In this document: positions 4,974-11,790 of the stretch, in pieces
How the letters are laid out: each line of letters begins with the position of its first letter
Numbering within the stretch: position 1 is the first letter of the stretch
Notes under the pieces: generated by a model
The model's database searches: none
Seen by the model: only the letters and a program-made list of their open reading frames with translations
What the model was told of the DNA's origin: nothing
Origin: Leptofilum sp965368765
GTDB taxonomy: Bacteria; Chloroflexota; Anaerolineae; Promineifilales; Promineifilaceae
DNA length: 14,866 nt
Assembly: GCA_965368765.1 (NCBI GenBank)
Contig: CBDUOF010000101.1
Location: forward strand, 1 to 14,866
Reading direction: 5' to 3'
Position numbers and translations under genes: made by a program

Positions 4974-6791
4974 ATGTCTGAACAATATTTTGAAGAAGAA
5001 GAATTTGATAGTGAGGTAAATGGTGAAACCGTGCGCCGCATTTTGCGAGCGGGTTTTAAGCATTGGCCTTTCATCGTCACATTTCTGGTGTGTATTACGG
5101 CCGTTGCCCTCATCGAGTCTTATTTTACGTACTTGAGTAAGCGGATGATTGATGAGGGAATCGTCGCTCGTGACCTGGAGGCACTGCGCTCATTGGCCAT
5201 CCAATATGGGGCGTGGTTTCTTGTGTTTGCCCTGTTTGTGTTTGGCTTCATTACTGCAGCCGGGTATCTTGGACATTTGGTGCAGTACGATTTGCGCAAA
5301 CAGATGTTTAACCATCTGCAGAAGCTGCCGCTTTCTTACTATAATCGCACCCCGAACGGCTGGATCATGTCGCGGGTTACTTCTGATGCGGTGCGGGTTG
5401 GTGATTTGGTTTCCTGGGGCTTTTTGGATACCGCCTGGACCATTACCAGCGTTCTTACCTCGTTGGGCTTCATGTTTGCCATCAATTGGAAGCTGACATT
5501 GCTGGTGTTAATCATGATTCCGGCGTTGTGGAAAGTTGCCATCACGTTCAAGCAAAAAATCCTGACGGAGTACCGGCTGGTACGAAAGCTAAATTCCAAG
5601 ATAACCGGCACCTACAGTGAAGCCATTACCGGCGTGCGAGTGGTGAAGTCGCTTGGACGGGAAGATGAAAACCTGAACCAGTTTCAGGAACTGACAGATG
5701 ATATGTATCAGGCATCGTACCGGGCAGCTTGGTTATCGGCGCTGTTTTTACCGGCCGTGCAGTTGGTGAGCGCCACCGGCATTGCTGTTATCGTTTGGTT
5801 TAGCGGGCTTCAATTTGAAGCGGGCGGCATGACGATTGGTGGCCTTCAGGCGTTTATCTCTTATGTGACCTTTATGCTTTGGCCGATTCAGCAAATGGCG
5901 CAGGTGTATGCCAGTATGCAGCAAGCCGTGGCCTCGGGCGAGCGAATCTTCTCGCTGCTGGACACGGAGCCAGAGATTGTGGACGCTGTGGATGCTGTTG
6001 ATCCCGGTTCGATTCGGGGCGATATTGTGTTCGATAATGTGTCGTTCCAATACGAAGAAGGCAAACCAGTGCTAACCGATTTCTCGCTGCGGAGTCCGCA
6101 GGGGGAGACGGTGGCATTGGTGGGGCCAACAGGTGCGGGTAAATCGACCCTGGTCAACCTGATTTGTCGTTTTTATGAACCGACAGCGGGGCAGATTTTG
6201 ATCGATGGCCTCGATTACACGAAGCTGACCCAACATGCGATTCAATCGCGGGTAGGCATGGTGCTGCAAACACCGCATCTGTTTTCTGGCACGGTGATGG
6301 ACAATCTGAGATACGGCCGTCTTGATGCCACAGATGACGAAGTGGAAACGGCCGCTCGGATGGCCGGGGCACATGAGTTCATCTTGAAGTTGGAGCATGG
6401 TTTCAAAACCCAAGTGGGTGAAGGTGGTGTCTTGCTCTCGGTTGGGCAGAAGCAGCTCATCAGCCTGGCGCGCGCCATTTTGGCCCAGCCAGACATCTTC
6501 ATTATGGATGAGGCGACCAGTTCGGTAGATACGCTGACGGAGGCTTTGATTCAGCAAGGGATGGAGACGCTGATGAACGGCCGTACCAGCTTCATCATTG
6601 CCCATCGATTATCCACCATTAAGCGCGCTGACCGGATTTTGGTCATTGAAAATGGTGGCGTGTCTGAAATGGGCACCCATGCAGAGCTCATCCAGGCACG
6701 TGGCCACTATTACGAACTGTACACCAGGCAGTTCCGTGACGAGCGGGAAAAGGTGTATGGGCTGGATGGCGCGGTGCCGACAGGAATGTAA
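4974..6791 (+). CDS. ABC exporter half-transporter with consensus catalytic Glu (subunit 2)
   Basis: 605 residues, same architecture as the preceding gene: acidic N-terminus (a run of Glu/Asp in the first 15 residues), six-helix exporter domain (about 30-320), nucleotide-binding domain (about 340-585). Walker A GPTGAGKS (384-391), signature LSVGQ (488-492) in place of LSGGQ, Walker B with Asp512 and catalytic Glu513, switch His544. An intact Glu combined with an altered second signature residue is what LmrD/BmrD/TM288-type subunits show: its signature completes the degenerate site of subunit 1, while its own Walker motifs pair with subunit 1's good signature to form the hydrolysing site. So the two products very likely form one heterodimeric exporter in the cytoplasmic membrane. 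ATG chosen with a weak GAGAA upstream. Three ACGGCCGT copies (5097, 6313, 6577). Confidence 0.93.
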   Translation: MSEQYFEEEEFDSEVNGETVRRILRAGFKHWPFIVTFLVCITAVALIESYFTYLSKRMIDEGIVARDLEALRSLAIQYGAWFLVFALFVFGFITAAGYLGHLVQYDLRKQMFNHLQKLPLSYYNRTPNGWIMSRVTSDAVRVGDLVSWGFLDTAWTITSVLTSLGFMFAINWKLTLLVLIMIPALWKVAITFKQKILTEYRLVRKLNSKITGTYSEAITGVRVVKSLGREDENLNQFQELTDDMYQASYRAAWLSALFLPAVQLVSATGIAVIVWFSGLQFEAGGMTIGGLQAFISYVTFMLWPIQQMAQVYASMQQAVASGERIFSLLDTEPEIVDAVDAVDPGSIRGDIVFDNVSFQYEEGKPVLTDFSLRSPQGETVALVGPTGAGKSTLVNLICRFYEPTAGQILIDGLDYTKLTQHAIQSRVGMVLQTPHLFSGTVMDNLRYGRLDATDDEVETAARMAGAHEFILKLEHGFKTQVGEGGVLLSVGQKQLISLARAILAQPDIFIMDEATSSVDTLTEALIQQGMETLMNGRTSFIIAHRLSTIKRADRILVIENGGVSEMGTHAELIQARGHYYELYTRQFRDEREKVYGLDGAVPTGM

Positions 6792-6795
6792 ATAG

Positions 6796-6845
6796 GTAAC
6801 AAGGAAATTGGGCTCCTGGTCTAAATTGCCCAATTTCCCAGTTAC
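6796..6845 (+). repeat. Long imperfect hairpin after the second ABC gene
   Basis: GTAACAAGGAAATTGGGC (6796-6813) pairs with GCCCAATTTCCCAGTTAC (6828-6845), 16 of 18 pairs with 2 adjacent mismatches, loop of 14. No U-run follows and the Shine-Dalgarno of the next gene starts 6 bases later. This resembles the placement, though not the sequence, of the hairpin after the first ABC gene. Confidence 0.65.
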
Positions 6846-6863
6846 TAATCAGGACGGGATACA

Positions 6864-7241
6864 ATGAATAATCAACAGAAACAGTTGCAAACAGTTTTAC
6901 AGGCTCTTGCGATGCCGGTAACTGGTCAACTGCGCCTGTATCCCAACGACGTGTGCAAAGTTAGCCGGATGATACAGGAGTATGAACAGTTTGAACCGCC
7001 GTTTTTGGCAGAAACTGGACATCGTCTAACGATGGCTCAGGAAGACGTATTGCGCTCACTGCGGCGGGACTTAAGGATTATGTGTGGCGAAGCGAGTGAG
7101 GCAGATCATGCTTGTACGGATTTGGCTTTGCGACGCAATGTTGCCTGGCGGCGCGTGCGCCTGCTGGCCAGGTCAGCCTTGCTGACATTTGGCTGGCCGC
7201 TCGTTCCGTTGCCAATTGCTGAGCCAATGCTGGTTTGTTAA
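6864..7241 (+). CDS. Unrecognised 125-residue protein at the end of the ABC operon
   Basis: I do not recognise this family. Its N-terminal part is Gln-rich (NNQQKQLQ), its middle is charged and probably helical (residues about 50-105, rich in Arg/Asp/Glu/Ala), and its last 20 residues are hydrophobic with several prolines (ALLTFGWPLVPLPIAEP), ending in Cys. Four cysteines are scattered and make no metal motif. The start is an ATG with AGGA 9 bases upstream. It follows the second ABC gene by 72 bases on the same strand and ends 6 bases before a good terminator, so it closes the transcription unit. It could be an accessory to the exporter or an unrelated passenger. It contains no ACGGCCGT. Confidence 0.65.
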   Translation: MNNQQKQLQTVLQALAMPVTGQLRLYPNDVCKVSRMIQEYEQFEPPFLAETGHRLTMAQEDVLRSLRRDLRIMCGEASEADHACTDLALRRNVAWRRVRLLARSALLTFGWPLVPLPIAEPMLVC

Positions 7242-7247
7242 TTCATG

Positions 7248-7280
7248 AGAGGCATCGTTGAAAAACGATGTCTCTTTTTT
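7248..7280 (+). terminator. Intrinsic terminator of the ABC operon
   Basis: AGAGGCATCGTT (7248-7259) pairs with AACGATGTCTCT (7264-7275), including one G-U pair, closed by a GAAA tetraloop and followed by TTTTT. Confidence 0.88.
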
Positions 7281-7384
7281 CTCTCTACTCTGTCCTTAAA
7301 TGGCGACTTTTTATGCTGGTTAACTGGATAAGCCGATCATTCAGGGTAAAAAACGGCCGCTCCCCTTCTGGCACCCACCTTCTC

Positions 7385-8014
7385 TTACTGCAAAAATGGA
7401 TTTGACTGCTTTTCCTGCCCAATGGTGGTCGTTGGACCATGACCACAGAGGACGGCCGTTTCATCTGGCAGCGTAAATAATTTTTCCCGTATCACTTTGA
7501 TCAATGTGGGATGATCGCCGCCGGGGAAGTCGGTGCGGCCAATGCTGCGCTGGAACAGCACATCGCCATCAAACAGGACGTTCTGCTCCCGCACGTAAAA
7601 GCTGACGTGCCCTGGTGCATGGCCTGGAGTGTATAGAACTTCAAATTTTAGCTGCCCTACTTCGATGATATCCCCTTCAACCAGCATGTGGCTGGCAGGC
7701 GGAGGCGCAGGCATAGTCAGGTTGTAATGTTCCGCAGCTTGAGTGGCGTGCCCAAGCATGGGAATGGCTTCGGGGTGGATGTAGATGGGGGCGTTCGTTT
7801 CCGCTTCCAGCTCGGCCAGCCCGCCAACGTGGTCAAAATGGGCATGGGTGAGCAAAATGTGGGTAATCACAAAGCCGCGTTCAGTGGCCAGAGCGGCAAT
7901 GTTACGGCCGTTCCACGAGGGGTCAATGACAGCGGCTTCCATCGTCTCGGTACAGGCTACCAAATAGCAATTTGTCTGGAGTGGCCCCAAGGGGAGCTGC
8001 AAAATTTCAATCAT
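7385..8014 (-). CDS. Metallo-beta-lactamase-fold hydrolase, glyoxalase-II-like
   Basis: 209 residues from the ATG at 8014. Metal ligands are all present: T-HAHFDH (His57, His59, Asp61, His62), TPGH (His132), GD (Asp151) and CGHG (His192), the two-metal site of the fold. Size and the motifs 'HAPGHVSFY', 'LFDGDVLF' and 'SIGRTDFPGGD' match the short bacterial glyoxalase-II-like branch (YcbL-like), which hydrolyses thioesters such as S-lactoylglutathione or works on related small molecules; cytosolic. The true substrate is uncertain because only the two-metal core is present, without the extra C-terminal domain of classic glyoxalase II. A TTG at 8038 is in frame, but the ATG is preceded by AGGAAGA at suitable distance and is preferred. 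It follows the membrane protein gene by 56 bases and ends the minus-strand block. Confidence 0.88.
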   Translation of the reverse strand: MIEILQLPLGPLQTNCYLVACTETMEAAVIDPSWNGRNIAALATERGFVITHILLTHAHFDHVGGLAELEAETNAPIYIHPEAIPMLGHATQAAEHYNLTMPAPPPASHMLVEGDIIEVGQLKFEVLYTPGHAPGHVSFYVREQNVLFDGDVLFQRSIGRTDFPGGDHPTLIKVIREKLFTLPDETAVLCGHGPTTTIGQEKQSNPFLQ

Positions 8015-8070
8015 GATTTCTTCCTTCTGTGTTATCAAGCGAATTCATTCGCGGTTACCTCTGCAAAGCG

Positions 8071-9384
8071 TTACGGCATTTGTGGCCAGATCTGATGTCT
8101 GCCGAACGGGACAAGCCGCTGGGCGCGCCAGGCAAGATACGCAATCTCTGCCAAAACGGCCAACGTGAGGGCGGCAGCGGCAGTGGGAAGACCAGCCCAC
8201 TGGTTTGCCAAGCCAACGGCAAGCACAACCACGGTAACGGCCATGTTGACCACCATAGCTATGTTAACGGCCGTTGTTTTACGACCGTTTATCAACACCC
8301 CTCGCAGCCACATGCCAAAAACCGTTAGCGCGGGGAAGGGCAAGAAGTAGATCAGACTATTCTGAGCCAATGTGCCAACTTCAGCTGTCATGTCCTGCAC
8401 GCCAAGCAAGTAAAAACGGGCCAGCGGACTAAGGATAAACAGAGCCACGCCTGCCGCCACAATCACGGCTAAGGTAAGGGTAAAGCGGCGGATAGGCTGG
8501 TAGTTGGCTGTCCCCTTGCTGAGCGCAATGACGGCTTCTGGCAGGGCCAGGGCTGCGGCCCGCGCCATCAGCATAATCTGGAAGACAACGGGCCATGCTG
8601 CCAGCGATTGGGTGGGGCGGTCTAGCCGTGCCAAACTAAAGGTGACGAGCGGCTGAACCAGCAGCACCATGACGGCCGTTCCTGCCAGGGGCAAGTGGAA
8701 CCAGAAGAGATCACTGTAGGTAAGGGGCGGCTCGTCAGTAGGTGCGCTTGGGCTAAGTTGGTTTTGCAGCAACGGCCGTATGGCCAAGGTGGCATAAACT
8801 GCTTCAGCCAGTACTCCCGCCATCAGCGCCGTGGTGCCATTCACCACACCGGGCCAATTTGTCCATAAGGAGAGGCCAATCACCACGCCACCGGACGTAA
8901 GCAGGCGAACGGCAGTGCCCCAGGCCATCTTGCGTGGCTGGTTAAAATGAATCAGTATGCCCTGTAAAAAACGCCGCCAGGCAATAGCCGCGCTCCATAA
9001 TGTCATGATTTGCAGACCCGGTCGTACCCAGACTGCCACGTCTTCCGGGGTGCCTAACCAGTGCCGCACAACCAGATTAAACATAGGCGTAAAGGCGATA
9101 AGGATCGTAACGGCCGTTAGCAGCACCATCCAATGAATGGTGAAGCGGCGTACCTGTTTATAAGATGCATGATCTTTCACCAGCGCTGTTGATGTAGCTA
9201 GTAAATTAATGATGGGGCTTTCTATCATGACAGAGAGGCTGACCACAATCCCTTGGGCCGCCAGCATGATCACCTCATTGGGCAGACGATTGATTGCCGC
9301 ACTCACGATAGGGCCTTCGGCCGTCATGAGCAGCCAGCTGGCAAAAAGGGGCAGCCAGAACCAGAAAATATCCCGTTGACGCAT
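8071..9384 (-). CDS. Polytopic MOP-superfamily (MATE/ANKH-like) membrane transporter
   Basis: 437 residues with about 12 hydrophobic helices in two similar halves. The first half opens with 'IFWFWLPLFASWLLMTAEGP' and the second with 'LFWFHLPLAGTAVMVLLVQP' (about residues 230-250), an internal repeat typical of MATE/MOP flippase-like transporters. The stretch 'AIAWRRFLQGILI' in the middle resembles proteins annotated as progressive-ankylosis (ANKH)-like. Substrate unknown. The start at 9384 is preferred to the ATG at 9432 because GGAAGG sits 7 bases before it, while the upstream ATG has no convincing ribosome site; the longer form would add 16 polar residues. Four ACGGCCGT copies fall inside (8267, 8672, 8772, 9110). 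Confidence 0.8.
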   Translation of the reverse strand: MRQRDIFWFWLPLFASWLLMTAEGPIVSAAINRLPNEVIMLAAQGIVVSLSVMIESPIINLLATSTALVKDHASYKQVRRFTIHWMVLLTAVTILIAFTPMFNLVVRHWLGTPEDVAVWVRPGLQIMTLWSAAIAWRRFLQGILIHFNQPRKMAWGTAVRLLTSGGVVIGLSLWTNWPGVVNGTTALMAGVLAEAVYATLAIRPLLQNQLSPSAPTDEPPLTYSDLFWFHLPLAGTAVMVLLVQPLVTFSLARLDRPTQSLAAWPVVFQIMLMARAAALALPEAVIALSKGTANYQPIRRFTLTLAVIVAAGVALFILSPLARFYLLGVQDMTAEVGTLAQNSLIYFLPFPALTVFGMWLRGVLINGRKTTAVNIAMVVNMAVTVVVLAVGLANQWAGLPTAAAALTLAVLAEIAYLAWRAQRLVPFGRHQIWPQMP

Positions 9385-9508
9385 TTTTGAACCTTCCGTT
9401 GCTGCTGACAGCGATTGTTGGTCATTTCGCATTGGTTGCGGAGCCAGCAGTCAGCAAGCCCCCGAGTATAGAGGAAGTGAGGCTAAAAAACGATCTGAAT
9501 TTGTCGCT

Positions 9509-9916
9509 TTAGGAGGTGCGGGCGGGCGGGATGTCTGATTGTTGGGATTGGCTTAGCCGCGTGCTCAGATCACGCAGCTGCTTGAAGCTAATGGGCTTCA
9601 ACAGCACTAAATCGGCTGTGTCACGTAAATCTTCAGCCATTCGGTAATCGGCCGTTGCTAAGATCACTTTTGTCTGCGCCAAACGGCCGTCGGCCCGAAT
9701 GGTGCGCAAAATGTCACCGCCAAATACGCCAGGCAAATGAAGATCCAGTATGACAATATCGGGCACTTCTTCTGCAAGGGTTGCACGTGCTTTTTCCCCA
9801 TCACTTACAGTCTTGGTGTTGTAGCCAGATAGCTCCAGAGCACGGGCAAAAATGTGTACCAAATCTGGATCATCTTCAATAATTAGGGCCGAAAGTTTAT
9901 TAAGTAGTTCAGTCAT
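9509..9916 (-). CDS. Single-domain response regulator (receiver domain only)
   Basis: 135 residues, a complete CheY-like receiver and a 15-residue polar tail without DNA-binding domain. Acidic pocket Glu14-Asp15-Asp16, phospho-acceptor Asp58 in 'VILDLHLPG', conserved Thr88 in 'LATAD' and Lys107 in 'LLKPIS'. The gene starts inside the end of the histidine kinase: the ATG at 9916 overlaps the kinase stop (9911-9909) by 8 bases, implying translational coupling. An ATG at 9925 would add three residues but has its ribosome site too close. The kinase is the obvious phosphodonor. Output must go through protein contacts, not direct DNA binding. Confidence 0.9.
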   Translation of the reverse strand: MTELLNKLSALIIEDDPDLVHIFARALELSGYNTKTVSDGEKARATLAEEVPDIVILDLHLPGVFGGDILRTIRADGRLAQTKVILATADYRMAEDLRDTADLVLLKPISFKQLRDLSTRLSQSQQSDIPPARTS

Positions 9917-11744
9917 TGTTCCCATCTCTTATTTTCTTGTTTTCGGGACAAATAGGCAGCAGCACTGTAAAGGTGCTGCCGATGCCGATCTGACTTTCTG
10001 CTGTTATTGTCCCACCCAGTGCGTGGGTTATTTCTCGTACGATAGTGAGACCCAGCCCAACACCGTTGTGTCCACGAGTCATGCTATTGTTAAGCTGATG
10101 AAACGGCTGAAATATATTATGCAGTTCGTCCTGCGGGATGCCTTTGCCAGTATCACTTACCTTAATGCACCAACTGGTTGCGTCTTTCAACGCGATAGAA
10201 ACACGAATCTGACCACTTTCGGTAAATTTGATGGCATTGGTACACAAGTTTATCAATATCTGTTGGAAGCGAATGGAATTACCCTTCACTTTTTTAGGCA
10301 TGGTGGGAGCAATCGTCATGACAAGTTCCAAATCTTTGGCATCTGCCATGGGCTGAAAGCGGGTATGTGCCTGTTTGAAAGCATCTTTTAGGTCAAATTC
10401 ATATAGTTGAATCTCTAACGTGCCTGAATTAATACGTGAAAGGTCGAGCAAGTCGTTGACCTGTTCATTGAGGTAGCCACTGTTTTCTACAATCCGACTA
10501 AGGGAACGGCGTTGGCCGCTGGTAATAGGTCCATATACTTCTTCTTGTAACATTTCGGCGTGTCCCAGAATGGCACCCAAGGGCGTGCGCAACTCATGAC
10601 TCACCTTGGCCAGCAGTTCGCTCTTGGCCAGGTTGGCTTTTTCGGCCGTTTCTCGGGCAATTTGGGCTTCCGTGATGAGCTGCTGCAACTCCAGGTTGCG
10701 CTGCCGGATACCGGCTTCTGCCTCGATACGACGGCTGATGTCGCGTAAAATGAGAATGCGGGCGCGTGGATGCGGGCCTGAGATGTAAAACGGCCGTATT
10801 TGAACATTAAAGTAGCGCATTTCGCCGTTTGTTTGCACACCAATTTCATCATCAACTTCCATCGTATCGTAAAGTGCTGTTTTTTGGGCAAGCTCCGAGG
10901 GTAGCTCTGCCAGCGATTTCCCCATGAGTTGCTCCAACGTTGGGGCAAGTAGCTGCCTGCCGGCTGCGTTTATATCCAGCACCCGATTGTGCATATCAAG
11001 CAAAATAATCCCATCGAGTAAGCTTTCTACGACGATGCGTCGGGCAATCGGAATGATATCGAATAGATCGAGGCGCACGACACCCCAAATGATGAACAGG
11101 GCGCTGAGGGCAAAGGCAAATGGTGTGATATCAAACTGCCGGATAGGGCTTAGACCCGACAGGTACAGCACATTGCCTAGCATGGGCATGGCTGCTGCCA
11201 GAATCAGGATGATTGATTGCCAACGAAAGGGTTGAGGATATAGCTTAAGTGTCCGGAAAAACAAGCCTATTCCGCCGAGAATGAGGACATAGGAGTAGGC
11301 GGAATGGATCCAAAACCAACCGCCATAGCTGTTGGCCAACATAGGTATTGGGCCAGACTCATCCAGCAGGTTTTGTGTCCACAAGAGAGCATGCTGATCG
11401 TTGGTAAATGCAATAACGATGGTGACGATGGGGAGGATTGATAAAAAGACGACCCTTGCTTTGAGATTACGAACGTGTTGAAAAAGGAATTGATAGGCAA
11501 ATACAAACCAGGCAACGGGCGTGAAGGCAATTCCAATATACTCTACCTGGGCCCAAAAAACCTTGCTTTCGAGTCCGACCACGCTCAGCTCCAGGGCGTA
11601 CCCAATTAGCCAAATGGAAACGGCCGTTGCCAGCCCTAAAAATGACACAATCCAATGGGCTGAATGTCGGCGTGGCCAGGTAATGACGGCCGTAGTCATC
11701 AGCACTACAGCAGCAATTGTCAGCGTCGTTATAGCAAAATTCAT
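9909..11744 (-). CDS. Membrane sensor histidine kinase: 7TM - PAS - HisKA - HATPase
   Basis: 611 residues. Residues 1-225 hold seven hydrophobic helices in the pattern of the 7TM histidine-kinase N-terminal domain; 'VESLLDGIILLD' (239-250) begins a PAS domain to about 340; a coiled coil (about 340-378) leads to the dimerisation domain with phospho-acceptor His383 in 'VSHELRTP'; the ATPase domain shows the N-box 'NLCTNAIKF' (499-507), 'DTGKGIP' (531-537) and 'GVGLGLTI' (561-568). It ends with a short basic/polar tail that overlaps the regulator gene. It should sense a membrane or extracellular ligand, autophosphorylate and pass the phosphate to the downstream receiver. It starts 46 bases after the preceding gene's stop, so it is likely co-transcribed with the glycosyltransferase fusion. 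Confidence 0.92.
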   Translation of the reverse strand: MNFAITTLTIAAVVLMTTAVITWPRRHSAHWIVSFLGLATAVSIWLIGYALELSVVGLESKVFWAQVEYIGIAFTPVAWFVFAYQFLFQHVRNLKARVVFLSILPIVTIVIAFTNDQHALLWTQNLLDESGPIPMLANSYGGWFWIHSAYSYVLILGGIGLFFRTLKLYPQPFRWQSIILILAAAMPMLGNVLYLSGLSPIRQFDITPFAFALSALFIIWGVVRLDLFDIIPIARRIVVESLLDGIILLDMHNRVLDINAAGRQLLAPTLEQLMGKSLAELPSELAQKTALYDTMEVDDEIGVQTNGEMRYFNVQIRPFYISGPHPRARILILRDISRRIEAEAGIRQRNLELQQLITEAQIARETAEKANLAKSELLAKVSHELRTPLGAILGHAEMLQEEVYGPITSGQRRSLSRIVENSGYLNEQVNDLLDLSRINSGTLEIQLYEFDLKDAFKQAHTRFQPMADAKDLELVMTIAPTMPKKVKGNSIRFQQILINLCTNAIKFTESGQIRVSIALKDATSWCIKVSDTGKGIPQDELHNIFQPFHQLNNSMTRGHNGVGLGLTIVREITHALGGTITAESQIGIGSTFTVLLPICPENKKIRDGNND

Positions 11745-11790
11745 GCAGTTAATCCAGTCAAAGTCGTCTTTTTAAACGCGTTACTGGCTC

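Noticed and set aside
6072..6605. 177-codon open frame on the minus strand inside the second ABC gene
   Set aside because: Opposite a gene with clear ATPase motifs; its product has no recognisable domain and low-complexity basic composition, so it is a shadow.
2720..6791. A complete RiPP or bacteriocin gene cluster
   Set aside because: There is a short Cys-containing peptide and an exporter, but no maturase, no C39 peptidase domain and no immunity gene in view, and the Gly-Gly lacks the usual upstream leader pattern. Kept only as a hypothesis.
7340..7384. T-run after CGGCCG near 7345-7356 as terminator of the minus-strand block
   Set aside because: The six T follow GCGGCCG but I find no stem of useful length on that strand.
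9852..10391. 179-codon plus-strand frame across the regulator/kinase junction
   Set aside because: Runs antisense to well-supported receiver and kinase domains with no ribosome site or recognisable protein.
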